From NCBI GenBank assembly GCA_000242815.2, contig AHHB01000042.1, positions 62,001 through 126,000 on the forward strand: a stretch of 64,000 nucleotides of DNA, given 5' to 3'. The notes beneath the pieces are model-generated. The model did no database searches and was not told the DNA's origin. It saw only the letters and a program-made list of their open reading frames with translations. This document shows, piece after piece, positions 37,286 through 46,200 of the stretch. A program made the position numbers and the translations under genes. Origin of the DNA: Janthinobacterium lividum PAMC 25724 (GTDB lineage: Bacteria; Pseudomonadota; Gammaproteobacteria; Burkholderiales; Burkholderiaceae_D). Every line of letters begins with the position of its first letter. Within the stretch, counting starts at the first letter, position 1.

Positions 37286-37312
37286 GGGGTCGGACCCTCA
37301 GGGTCCGACCCC
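37286..37312. terminator. Perfect hairpin downstream of the pyr genes
   Basis: GGGGTCGGACCC (37286-37297) and GGGTCCGACCCC (37301-37312) form a perfect 12-bp stem with a 3-nt loop. It lies 31 bp after the pyrX stop, where the pyr transcript should end. No clear U-run follows on the minus strand, though AAACC/TTT stretches flank it. The GGGTC-type core is also seen as a dispersed palindrome in related genomes, so it may be both a repeat and a terminator. Confidence 0.6.
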
Positions 37313-37343
37313 CAGCTCTTGGCCTTGGGTTCAAACAAAAAAA

Positions 37344-38645
37344 TTAACGCTGAAAGGCTACCTGTCCAGCCACGATGGTCGCCTTGACGACGCCGCTCAG
37401 CTCATAGCCGAGGAAAGGCGTGTGCTTGCCCTGGCTTGCCAGCGAGGCCGACGACACGGTCCAGCGCGCGGCAGGATCGAAGACGCAAATGTCAGCCGCC
37501 TCGCCCACAGCCAGGCTGCCAGCCGGGATGCCGGCAACACGGGCCGCGTCCGACGTGACCTTGGCCACAGCGCGCGCCAGCGCACGGGCACCGCCTTGCG
37601 GCTGCTCCAGCGCATAGTCGTCGGCCCATTTCAGGGCCAGCGACAGCAGCAGTTCCAGGCCCGTGGCGCCCGGCGAAGCTTCGCCGAAGGGCAGCAGTTT
37701 TTCATCGTCGTCGACCGGCGTGTGGTCCGAGCACATGGCGTCCACCGTGCCGTCCAACAGGCCGGCACGGATCGCATCGCGGTCGCGCTGGCTGCGGAAC
37801 GGCGGCGTGACGCGCGCGTTCGAATCGAAAAAGCCGATGTCGGCGTCCGTCAGGTGGACATGATGCACGCCCACGTCGCAGGTGACGGGCAAGCCTTCTG
37901 CCTTGGCAGCGCGGATCAATTCCAGGCCCGCTGCCGACGAAATGCGGCACAGGTGTACGCGCGCGCGGCTGGCGCGCATCAATTCGAAGATCGTGTGCAG
38001 AGCGATGGTTTCGGACATCACCGGCACGCCGGACAGACCCAGGCGCGACGCCAGCGGACCGCTATGGGCGATGCCGCCACGGCCAATGTGCGAATCTTGC
38101 GGGCGCAGCCAGACTGTGTAGCCGAAGGTGTTCGCATACTGCATGGCGCGCAACAACACGGTGGTGTCTTCGATAGGCTCTTCCGCCTGCGCGAAGCCGA
38201 TGCAACCGGCTTCCGTCAATTCCGCCATTTCCGTCAGCGACTTGCCCTTCAAGCCCATGGTCAGTGCGCCCAGCGGGTGCACGTGCGCCTTGTTCTGCGT
38301 CTTGGCGCGGTATTTCAGCATCTCCACCAGGCCAGGCTCATCTAACACCGGGTCGGTGTCCGGCGGGCACACCAGGCTCGTCACGCCGCCCTGCAGGGCC
38401 GCCTGCAATTCCGATTCCAGCGTCGCCTTGTATTCGTAGCCCGGCTCGCGCAGGCGCGCGGACAGGTCGACCAGGCCAGGGGACACCACCAGGCCGGCCG
38501 CATCAAAGGTGGTGTCAGCCTTGAAACCGGCCGGGGCGCTGCCCACGGCCAGCACTTTGCCGTCGGCGATAAACAGGTCTTGCAAGCCATCGATGCCGTT
38601 GGCAGGGTCGATCAGGTGGCCGTTCTTAATATGTAGTGTCGTCAT
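37344..38645 (-). CDS. pyrX: Dihydroorotase-like protein, probably non-catalytic (PyrX/PyrC')
   Basis: 433-residue amidohydrolase-fold protein. Active dihydroorotases carry HxH in DxHxHxREPG; here the same place reads VDLSARLREPG, so both zinc-binding histidines are gone. The later SDHTP also lacks the second His of the HAPH-type motif. The pattern matches the inactive PyrC' subunit that Pseudomonas aspartate carbamoyltransferase needs for assembly. It lies 24 bp after pyrB on the same transcript. A true dihydroorotase must be elsewhere. Loss of zinc ligands is seen; the assembly role is inferred. Confidence 0.92.
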   Translation of the reverse strand: MTTLHIKNGHLIDPANGIDGLQDLFIADGKVLAVGSAPAGFKADTTFDAAGLVVSPGLVDLSARLREPGYEYKATLESELQAALQGGVTSLVCPPDTDPVLDEPGLVEMLKYRAKTQNKAHVHPLGALTMGLKGKSLTEMAELTEAGCIGFAQAEEPIEDTTVLLRAMQYANTFGYTVWLRPQDSHIGRGGIAHSGPLASRLGLSGVPVMSETIALHTIFELMRASRARVHLCRISSAAGLELIRAAKAEGLPVTCDVGVHHVHLTDADIGFFDSNARVTPPFRSQRDRDAIRAGLLDGTVDAMCSDHTPVDDDEKLLPFGEASPGATGLELLLSLALKWADDYALEQPQGGARALARAVAKVTSDAARVAGIPAGSLAVGEAADICVFDPAARWTVSSASLASQGKHTPFLGYELSGVVKATIVAGQVAFQR

Positions 38646-38669
38646 GCTCGCTTACTCGTCCTTGGGCTA

Positions 38670-39635
38670 TCAGCCCTGATTACCAGCCAAAATACTCATC
38701 ACCGCCATGCGCACGGCGATACCGAACGTCACTTGCGGCAGGATCACCGCCTGTGGGCCATCGGCCACGGCCGAATCGATCTCCACACCACGGTTCATCG
38801 GGCCCGGATGCATGACGATGGCGTCCGGTTTCGCCAGCGCCAGGCGCTCGGGCGTCAAGCCATAGCTCTTGAAATATTCCTGCGCCGACGGCAGCAGCGC
38901 GCCGCTCATGCGTTCATTTTGCAGGCGCAGCATGATGATCACGTCGACGCCCTTCAAGCCTTCATCCATATTGGTGAAGGTGCGCACGCCCATCTGCTCC
39001 AGGCCGCCCGGCAACAGAGTGTGCGGGCCGATGGCGCGCACTTCGGGCACGCCCAGCGTGGTCAGCGCGTGGATATCGGAACGGGCCACGCGGCTATGCA
39101 GGATATCGCCCACAATGGCTACCGTCAGGTTGGTGAAGTCCTTCTTGTAGTGGCGGATCGTGTACATGTCGAGCAAGCCCTGGGTCGGGTGCGCGTGGCG
39201 TCCGTCGCCCGCGTTGACGACGTGGACGTGCGGCTGCTTGGTGTCGACCAGGTGCTTGGCGATCAGGTAGGGCGCGCCCGACTGTGCGTGGCGCACGACG
39301 AACATGTCCGCATGCATGGCCGACAGGTTGTCGATGGTATCGAGCAAGGACTCGCCCTTGCTGGCCGACGAAGCCTGGATGTTCAGGTTGATGACGTCCG
39401 CCGACAGGCGCTTCGAGGCGATCTCGAAGGTGGTGCGGGTGCGCGTGGAGTTTTCAAAGAACAGATTGAAAACACTTTTGCCGCGCATCAGCGGCACCTT
39501 TTTCACATCGCGGTCGGAAATGCCGACGAAGGACGAAGCGGTATCGAGGATGTGGTTGACGATAGACTTCGGCAAGCCTTCAATCGTCAGCAGATGTTGC
39601 AATTCGCCGTGTTTATTCAGTTGCGGATTAAGCAT
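38670..39635 (-). CDS. pyrB: Aspartate carbamoyltransferase catalytic subunit
   Basis: 321 residues. Condenses carbamoyl phosphate with aspartate, the committed step of pyrimidine synthesis. Carbamoyl-phosphate motif [12 protein letters not shown] near residue 60, [33 protein letters not shown] and the aspartate-binding [12 protein letters not shown] are all present. No pyrI follows; instead pyrX does, as in class A ATCases (PyrB6-PyrX6). The start overlaps the end of pyrR by 8 nt. Confidence 0.96.
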   Translation of the reverse strand: MLNPQLNKHGELQHLLTIEGLPKSIVNHILDTASSFVGISDRDVKKVPLMRGKSVFNLFFENSTRTRTTFEIASKRLSADVINLNIQASSASKGESLLDTIDNLSAMHADMFVVRHAQSGAPYLIAKHLVDTKQPHVHVVNAGDGRHAHPTQGLLDMYTIRHYKKDFTNLTVAIVGDILHSRVARSDIHALTTLGVPEVRAIGPHTLLPGGLEQMGVRTFTNMDEGLKGVDVIIMLRLQNERMSGALLPSAQEYFKSYGLTPERLALAKPDAIVMHPGPMNRGVEIDSAVADGPQAVILPQVTFGIAVRMAVMSILAGNQG

Positions 39636-40167
39636 GGTGGGTATCTATGGTGAGCGTGAATTTTCCTGCGTCGGCTTGCTTCAGGACCAGGGCCTGACCC
39701 GCCGGCACGGCAGTGAAGGCGGCCACGAAATCAGCGGCCACCGGCAGTTGACGCTCGCCGCGGTCGACCAAGGCGGCCAGCATGATCTTGGCCGGACGGC
39801 CATAGTCGAACAATTCATTGATGGCAGCGCGCGTGGTGCGGCCCGTGTACAGCACGTCGTCGACCAGCAAGATGGTGGCGCCGGCCACGTCGAAACTGAT
39901 TTGCGTCGGCTTCACGTCGGCATGCAGGCCTTTCTGGGCGAAGTCGTCGCGGTAGAACGACACGTCGAGCACGCCCAGGCGATCGAGCAGGTTCAGGTCG
40001 CGCGCCAGGCGTTCGGCCAGCCAGGCGCCGCCGGAATGGATGCCGACGATGGCCACGTTGGAGATGCCCGCCAGGCCGCTTTGCACCTGCTGCAGCAAGA
40101 CCGCGTACAGGGCCTCGGCGTCGAGTTGGGAAGGATTCGTAGGATGCGGCATAGAGTTCTTAGTCAT
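39628..40167 (-). CDS. pyrR: PyrR: pyr operon regulator/uracil phosphoribosyltransferase
   Basis: 179 residues. The PRPP-binding loop [17 protein letters not shown] is intact, along with [15 protein letters not shown] and [16 protein letters not shown], which identify PyrR. In Gram-positive bacteria PyrR controls attenuation by binding pyr mRNA when UMP is high; in proteobacteria the regulatory role is less clear. It lies 24 bp after ruvX, in the usual yqgE-ruvX-pyrR-pyrB-pyrX order. No attenuator was seen nearby. Confidence 0.93.
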   Translation of the reverse strand: MTKNSMPHPTNPSQLDAEALYAVLLQQVQSGLAGISNVAIVGIHSGGAWLAERLARDLNLLDRLGVLDVSFYRDDFAQKGLHADVKPTQISFDVAGATILLVDDVLYTGRTTRAAINELFDYGRPAKIMLAALVDRGERQLPVAADFVAAFTAVPAGQALVLKQADAGKFTLTIDTHHA

Positions 40168-40191
40168 TCAGGGATGGGGGCTAAGGTCAGA

Positions 40192-40590
40192 TTAATAATT
40201 CGCGTCAAAATACTGTTGCAGGATAATGGCGGCGGCGCGGTCGTCGATGACTTCGCCGCGCTTGGCGGCGATGACGGCCGAGGAATAACGCTCATCGACC
40301 AGTTCTACCGGCAGGCTGAAGCGGCCGTGTACCTGGTTGGCGAAACGACGGCAACGCGCGCTCATGTCGTGTTCCGTGCCATCGGGATGGCTGGGCAAGC
40401 CCACCACGATGCGGCTCGCGCCCCATTCCTTGATCAGGCTATCGATGGCGGCAAACTTTGGCTCATTGGCCGTGGCCGTGATCACGCTGAGCGGCTTGGC
40501 CTGGCAAATCATGCTATTGCCGATGGCCACGCCGATACGTTTCAAGCCGAAATCGAAGGCGAGGATGGTGTCGATGGGCTCACTCGTCAC
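40192..40590 (-). CDS. ruvX: Putative Holliday junction resolvase / pre-16S rRNA nuclease RuvX (YqgF)
   Basis: 132-residue RNase H-like fold. Conserved elements are ILAFDFGLKRIGVAIGN (catalytic Asp in LAFD), VVGLPSHPDG, FSLPVELVDERYSSAVIAA (catalytic Glu) and DDRAAAIILQQYFD (third acidic residue). YqgF trims the pre-16S rRNA 5' end in E. coli and was first proposed as a resolvase. It lies 46 bp after yqgE. Confidence 0.94.
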   Translation of the reverse strand: MTSEPIDTILAFDFGLKRIGVAIGNSMICQAKPLSVITATANEPKFAAIDSLIKEWGASRIVVGLPSHPDGTEHDMSARCRRFANQVHGRFSLPVELVDERYSSAVIAAKRGEVIDDRAAAIILQQYFDANY

Positions 40591-40636
40591 AGCATTTTTC
40601 CATAATAAAGGTCAACATAGGTGTAGGGCATCCACC

Positions 40637-41284
40637 TCATGCATGTCCAGCCTCGCTCGCCAACATGAGCGGATCGATACCCAGCAATTTGATGGCCGCC
40701 ACGTAACGCTGTTCAATCGGGTAGTCGAACAGGATGTCGGCCGAGGCACCCACCGTCAGCCAACCGTTGCGGCCGATCTCCTCTTCCAGCTGGCCCGGGC
40801 TCCAGCCCGAATAACCGATCGACACCAGCATGCGCTGCGGACCATCGCCCTTGGCGACGGCTTCGAGCACGTCCATCGAGGTGGTAAACGCGATTTCATC
40901 GGTCACCGTCAGCGATGAGGAATAATGCGCGCCCGGCGTATGGAGCACAAAGCCGCGGTCGTCCTGCACGGGGCCGCCGAACATGATCGGTTCCTTGATA
41001 CTGGGCGTATCGCTGCCGGCCGCCAATGTCAGATCGATGCGGTCGAACAGCACTTCCATGGTCATATCGGTGGGTTTATTGATGACGACGCCCAGCACGC
41101 CGTTCTCATTATGTTCACAAACGTACACGACCGTGCCGCCGAAGATCGGATCTTGCATGGCCGGCATCGCAATCAGGAAATGATTGGCCAGATTCAAGGT
41201 GGAGGAAGCAGTCGCGGCCGTCTCACCCACACCCTGCATCAAACGATGACCTGGTAGAGTCTGCTCAATTTTACTCTTTTTCAT
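40637..41284 (-). CDS. yqgE: YqgE/AlgH family protein (UPF0301)
   Basis: 215 residues. Typical DUF179 features: LNLANHFLIAMPAMQDPIFGGTVVYVCEHNENG, LGVVINKPTDM, and GYSGWSPGQLEEEIGRNGW. The N-terminal ~28 residues before LNLANHF are longer than in E. coli YqgE (187 residues), and a later start is possible. Function is not established; it is almost always next to yqgF, as here. Confidence 0.92.
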   Translation of the reverse strand: MKKSKIEQTLPGHRLMQGVGETAATASSTLNLANHFLIAMPAMQDPIFGGTVVYVCEHNENGVLGVVINKPTDMTMEVLFDRIDLTLAAGSDTPSIKEPIMFGGPVQDDRGFVLHTPGAHYSSSLTVTDEIAFTTSMDVLEAVAKGDGPQRMLVSIGYSGWSPGQLEEEIGRNGWLTVGASADILFDYPIEQRYVAAIKLLGIDPLMLASEAGHA

Positions 41285-41725
41285 ACGCGATGCTCTCTCT
41301 GTGGGCTTGCTGGGAAGTCTTGCTTACCCCGCTATCGTACGCCTGGCGCCAGCTGCAGCACAGGCTGGGCGGCGCGCACCGTGATGCCAGGCGCTATTGT
41401 TGTTATGTTGTGATTTTGCTATAAATTAATGATTAATTCGTCATCAATTTACTTGGCCTCGCGGCTGCGCTATGCGCGCCTTGCAACTTGCGCAATATTA
41501 AGTATTACCATGCTTGAGGGTCAACGCCACCGTGCTTGAGGACGTATCGCCATGCGCATTGTAAAATTGATTGCAGCATCGCTGGCGCACTTAAAACACC
41601 GTGAACACACGCGCTAGTTTACACTGAATTGCCACCGCAGCGATGCCAAAGGCACGACGCGAGCGAGCATAAAGCCCTGATGGCGGCAAAAAATGGCCTA
41701 TCTTTGACTCTGAACACGCAAAATA
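41285..41725. other. Divergent yqgE-phrB intergenic region
   Basis: 441 bp with no supported gene. An AT-rich core (41405-41450) contains the candidate yqgE promoter at 41419-41447. Two short GTGCTTGAGG/ATGCTTGAGG copies lie near 41510-41540. The phrB promoter was not found with confidence. Confidence 0.45.
41419..41447 (-). promoter_or_regulatory. Candidate promoter of the yqgE-pyrX operon
   Basis: On the minus strand, TTGATG (41447-41442) and TTATAG (41424-41419) are separated by 17 nt in a locally AT-rich stretch. The start point would give a leader of about 125 nt before yqgE. No attenuator was recognised. Confidence 0.4.
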
Positions 41726-43189
41726 ATGACAATCAAGACTACCCTGGTGTGGTTCCGGCGCGATCTGCGCGCCTTTGACCATGCTGCATTGCATCACGCC
41801 CTGCGCCAGAGCCAGACCGTGCACTGTGTCTTCGTATACGACACTGCCATCCTGGCAGCGCTGCCGCGCCGAGACCGGCGCGTCGATTTCCTCCATGCCA
41901 GCCTGGCCGAGCTGGCCGCCGAGCTGCGCCAGCTCGGCGGCGACCTGATCGTGCTGCATGCGGACGCCGCCGAGGCCATCCCGCGCCTGGCCGCCGAGTT
42001 GAACGCCGACGCCGTGTTTGCCAACCACGACTACGAACCGCAAGCGATCGCCCGCGACGCCCGGGTAGCCGCCGCGCTCACGCAAGAGGCGCGCCTGTGG
42101 TGCAGTTTCAAGGACCAGGTGATCTTTGAAAAGGACGAGGTGCTGACGCTGTCGGCCAAGCCGTACACGGTCTATACGCCGTACAAGAATGCCTGGCTGA
42201 AGAAAATGCGCGCCGAACCGGGCTGCCTGGCGCCGCTCGATATCGCGCCGCACGCGGCCAGCCTGGCACCGCCGCGCGACGGCACGCCGGCACCCCTGCC
42301 CAGCCTGGGCGAGCTGGGTTTCGAAGCGAGTAACCTGGCCGAACTGGCGATACCGACGGGCATGTCGGGCGCCAGCGAACTGTTCGAGGATTTCCTGGCG
42401 CGCGTGGCCCGCTATGACGTGGCGCGCGATTTTCCTGCCCTGAAGGGGCCGTCCTACCTGTCCATGCATCTGCGCTTCGGCACTGTATCGCTGCGCTACC
42501 TGGTGCGCAGCGTGGTCGACTTGATGGACCGGGGCAGCGGCGGCGATGGCGCGCCCGTGTGGCTGGCCGAACTGATCTGGCGCGATTTCTACGCCATGAT
42601 CTTGTACCAGAACCCGCATGTGGCGGGCGCTGCCTTCAAACCGGCCTACGACGCTATCGCCTGGGAAACGGGGCTTGAGGCCGATGCCGCGTTTGCGGCC
42701 TGGTGCGAGGGGCGTACCGGCTATCCGCTGGTGGATGCGGCCATGGCGCAGCTGAACCAGACAGGCTATATGCACAACCGCCTGCGCATGGTCACGGCCT
42801 GCTTCCTGATCAAGGATCTGGGCATAGACTGGCGTCGTGGCGAAGCATATTTCGCGCTGCATCTGAATGATTTCGACCTGGCCTCGAACAACGGCGGCTG
42901 GCAATGGGCCTCCTCGTCGGGATGCGACTCGCAGCCCTACTTCCGCATCTTCAACCCGGTCACGCAATCGGAAAAATTCGATGCGAACGGGCGCTTCATC
43001 CGCCGCTACTTGCCACAACTGAAGGCGCTGGGAGACAAGGAAATCCACGCCCCCTGGCTGGTGCCGCGCATGCTGCTCGAGCAAAAAAACATCGTGCTGG
43101 GACGCGACTATCCGGAGCCGCTGGTGCAACATGATGAGGCGCGCAAGGAAACGTTGGCGCGCTATGCTGTGGTGAAGGTGGTCGCGTAA
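41726..43189 (+). CDS. phrB: Deoxyribodipyrimidine photolyase (class I CPD)
   Basis: 487 residues. Light-dependent repair of UV pyrimidine dimers. The N-terminal photolyase domain (TTLVWFRRDLRAFDH) binds the antenna cofactor and the C-terminal FAD domain holds GRTGYPLVDAAMAQLNQTGYMHNRLRM, WQWASSSGCDSQPYFRIFNP and IRRYLPQLKAL. The conserved tryptophans of the electron-transfer path and the asparagine contacting the flavin N5 (LNDFDLASNNGGWQWAS) are visible. It is an isolated gene, followed by a REP-like palindrome. Confidence 0.95.
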   Translation: MTIKTTLVWFRRDLRAFDHAALHHALRQSQTVHCVFVYDTAILAALPRRDRRVDFLHASLAELAAELRQLGGDLIVLHADAAEAIPRLAAELNADAVFANHDYEPQAIARDARVAAALTQEARLWCSFKDQVIFEKDEVLTLSAKPYTVYTPYKNAWLKKMRAEPGCLAPLDIAPHAASLAPPRDGTPAPLPSLGELGFEASNLAELAIPTGMSGASELFEDFLARVARYDVARDFPALKGPSYLSMHLRFGTVSLRYLVRSVVDLMDRGSGGDGAPVWLAELIWRDFYAMILYQNPHVAGAAFKPAYDAIAWETGLEADAAFAAWCEGRTGYPLVDAAMAQLNQTGYMHNRLRMVTACFLIKDLGIDWRRGEAYFALHLNDFDLASNNGGWQWASSSGCDSQPYFRIFNPVTQSEKFDANGRFIRRYLPQLKALGDKEIHAPWLVPRMLLEQKNIVLGRDYPEPLVQHDEARKETLARYAVVKVVA

Positions 43190-43235
43190 TCCGGCCGGTG
43201 GTGGCGCCGGTTTACGCCGTCGTGCAAGAGCGTAG

Positions 43236-43271
43236 GTCGGATTAGCGGGGCAAGGCCGCGCGTAATCCGAC
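43236..43271. repeat. REP-like palindrome between phrB and chpA
   Basis: GTCGGATTA (43236-43244) and TAATCCGAC (43263-43271) with an 18-nt loop, flanked by GTAG and AACATAGTTGGC. It is the third member of the family, after 1432-1457 and 25641-25673, again in a convergent gap. Confidence 0.78.
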
Positions 43272-43294
43272 AACATAGTTGGCGTTGGCGTCGA

Positions 43295-46200
43295 TTACGC
43301 CACCTCACCGCCCAGTAAGCGCCCTACTTCGGCCAGCAATTCCGTTTCCTGGAACGGCTTGCCGAAATACGCATCGACGCCCAGTTCAAAGGCGTGCGCG
43401 CGGTGCTTGTCGGCGCTGCGCGAAGTGATCATGATGACGGGGATGGCGCGTGTCTTGTCATCGCTGCGCACATTGCGCGTCAAGTCAAAACCGTCCATGC
43501 GCGGCATCTCCACGTCAACCAGCAGTAGCGCAGGCAAGGCAGCCGGCTCCAGTGCATGCAGCTGCTCGAGCGCCTCGACGCCATCCTTGGCCAGCAGTAC
43601 CTGGTAGCCTTCGCGCTCGAACAGGCGCTGCATCACGCGGCGCACCGTCAGCGAATCGTCGACCACCATCACGCGCACGGCAGGCATGGCCAGTGCGCTG
43701 GAAGCGGCGTCCTGCTCGCTACTGGCCAGCGCATATTGCGACAGCAGTTCCGGATGATGTTCCAGGTGCTGCGCCAGCGCCACCGGATTGAGTATCAGCA
43801 CGATATCGCCCGTACCGAGCACCGTGGCGCCGGCGATGCCCGGCATGCGCGCCAGCTGCGGTCCCACATGCTTGACCACGACCTCGCGGTTACCGAGCAC
43901 CTCATCGACCTGCAGCGCCAGCCTGTCATTGCCATTCCTGAGCAAGAGCACGGGCGCATAGCGCTGCATGGCCTGCATGGCCGGCGCCGCCGGCGGCGCG
44001 CCCAGCATGGACGACAAGTGGTGCAGCGCCAGCGACTGCCCGTGCGAGGTGATGCAGCCGGCCGCCTGCACCTGCTCCAGCTGCTCGCCTTTCAGATGCA
44101 GCACCTGCTCCACCAGCACCGATGGCAAGGCATACGTCTTGCCGTTTGCCGCCAGCAGCACTACTTGCGTCACGGCCAGGGTTAGCGGCAAGTGAATGGT
44201 AAAACGCATGCCCAGGCCGGCCTGCGTCAACGTTTCCACGCGCCCGCCCAGAGCCAGCGCTTCGGAGCGCACGATATCCATGCCAAAACCGCGTCCGGCC
44301 AGCTCGGTCAGGCTGTCTGCGGTGGAAAAACGCGGCGTAAAAATCAGCTCGGTCGCCTGCGCGTCGGTCAAAGGCGCGTCCGTCGCCAGCAGGCCGGCGC
44401 CATGCGCCTTGGCGCGGATACGCTCAAGGTCCAGCCCCGCGCCATCGTCGGAAAAGGCGATCGCTACTTCATTGCCCTGCTGGCTGACCTGCACCAGCAG
44501 CTCGCCCGTCTCGCTCTTGCCGGCAGCCAGGCGCGCCGCGCGCGGCTCGACGCCATGCACGATGGCGTTGCGTAGCAGGTGCTCGAAGGGCGCCGCCATG
44601 CGTTCGAGCACACTGCGGTCGATTTCCACGCCACCGCCCCGGATGTCGAGATTGACGCGCTTGTCGACTTCCTTGGCGCATTGCCGCGCCACGCGGAACA
44701 GACGTTCGGCAATGCTGGCAAACGGCACCATGCGGATCTGCATCAGGTCGCGCTGCAATTCTCGCGTCAGGCGCGCCTGCAACACCAGATCGTCCGTTAC
44801 CGCATCGACGCTGTGACTGAGGTTTTCGTGGAACGAGGCCACGTCATTGACGCTTTCAGCCATCATGCGCGTGAGTTCCTGCAAGCGCGTAAAACGGTCG
44901 AATTCAAGTGGATCGAAATCACGCTCGCTACCGACGGCCATGCGCGAGGCGATCTGCGACTCGGCCTGCATCTCCACTTCACGCAGCTGGCGCCGCAAGC
45001 GCGCCAGGTTGTCGGAAAACTCGGACAGCGAAGCGCCCAGCACGCCAACTTCATTTTCCATCTTCGAGCGCGTAATCGACACTTCGCCAGCCTGGTTCAC
45101 CAGGCGGTCAAGGATGTCGGCGCGCACGCGCACCAGCGCCGCCTTCGGTTCGAGCGCCGGCGTGTCTTCCATGCCTGGCAAGGGCAGCAAGGGCTGCTGC
45201 ACCTGTTCGAACAGGTGCAGCGCATGGTCGTAGTGGGCCAGCAATTCATCGAAGGCCTGCGGCGTGGCAGTGCCCGCGTGCAGCATGTTTTCGATATGCG
45301 TCTCGATTTCATGGGCATGCTGGCCCAGGCGCATGGCGCCGGCCATGCGCGCACTGCCCTTGACGGTATGCAGAGTGCGCAGCAGCATCTGCGCCTGGCC
45401 ACTGTCGTGCGGCTGTTGCTGCCAGCTACGCAGGGCCTCGCCGATCTGCGGCAACAAGTCGGCGCCTTCCTCGAGAAAAACGGATAATAAATCGAGGTCA
45501 AGTTCATCGCTGATACCGGCGCTGGCCGCCAACAGCGCGGTCGCATCGGCAGGCAAGATGGCAGACGCCAACGCTTCCGGCACCGCCTGCTCCAACGGCG
45601 GCGCATGCTCGAAGCCGGCGTCGAACAGGTCGTCGCTGCTACCGCGCTCGTGTGCCTGCGTCGGCACCGGCGCGACTGGCTGCAGCGCATCGGCGACGAT
45701 GCTCGCATACACCGCCTGGAACAGCGTCTCGAGCTGTGGCACGGGACTGTGCGCCAACGCATCGGCGAGCGGCTCGCCATACGGTTCGATGGACGGTTCG
45801 ATGGACGGTTCGATGGACGGCTCGATGGACGGTTCGACGCACGGCGAGACCGTCTGCACCGGTGTGCCGACGATGCTGGCGTAAGCTGCGGCAAACAGGG
45901 CGTCGAGCCGCTCTGCCTTGTCCTCGCCGGGTGCCGCCGTCAGGGCGCGCCACAGGGTGTTGAGCGCTTCGATCATGTCTGGCTGCGATGGCGCCAGGTC
46001 GCCCAGCGCAAACGCCTGCAGCATTTGCGCGATGCGATGCGTGGCCTGCTCCAGCACATCGTGCTGCTCGGCGCGCAGGCCGGCCAGCGGCGGCAGCACC
46101 GTTTCGATCACGGTTTCCAGCGCGTGCGCCAGGTCGCGCAAAGACTGGAAACCGAGCGTACCCGACGTGCCCGCCAACGTATGCACGGCTTGCAACGCCT

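Noticed and set aside
45781-45840. CRISPR-like array
   Set aside because: The repeat is a 12-bp in-frame tandem without spacers, inside chpA.
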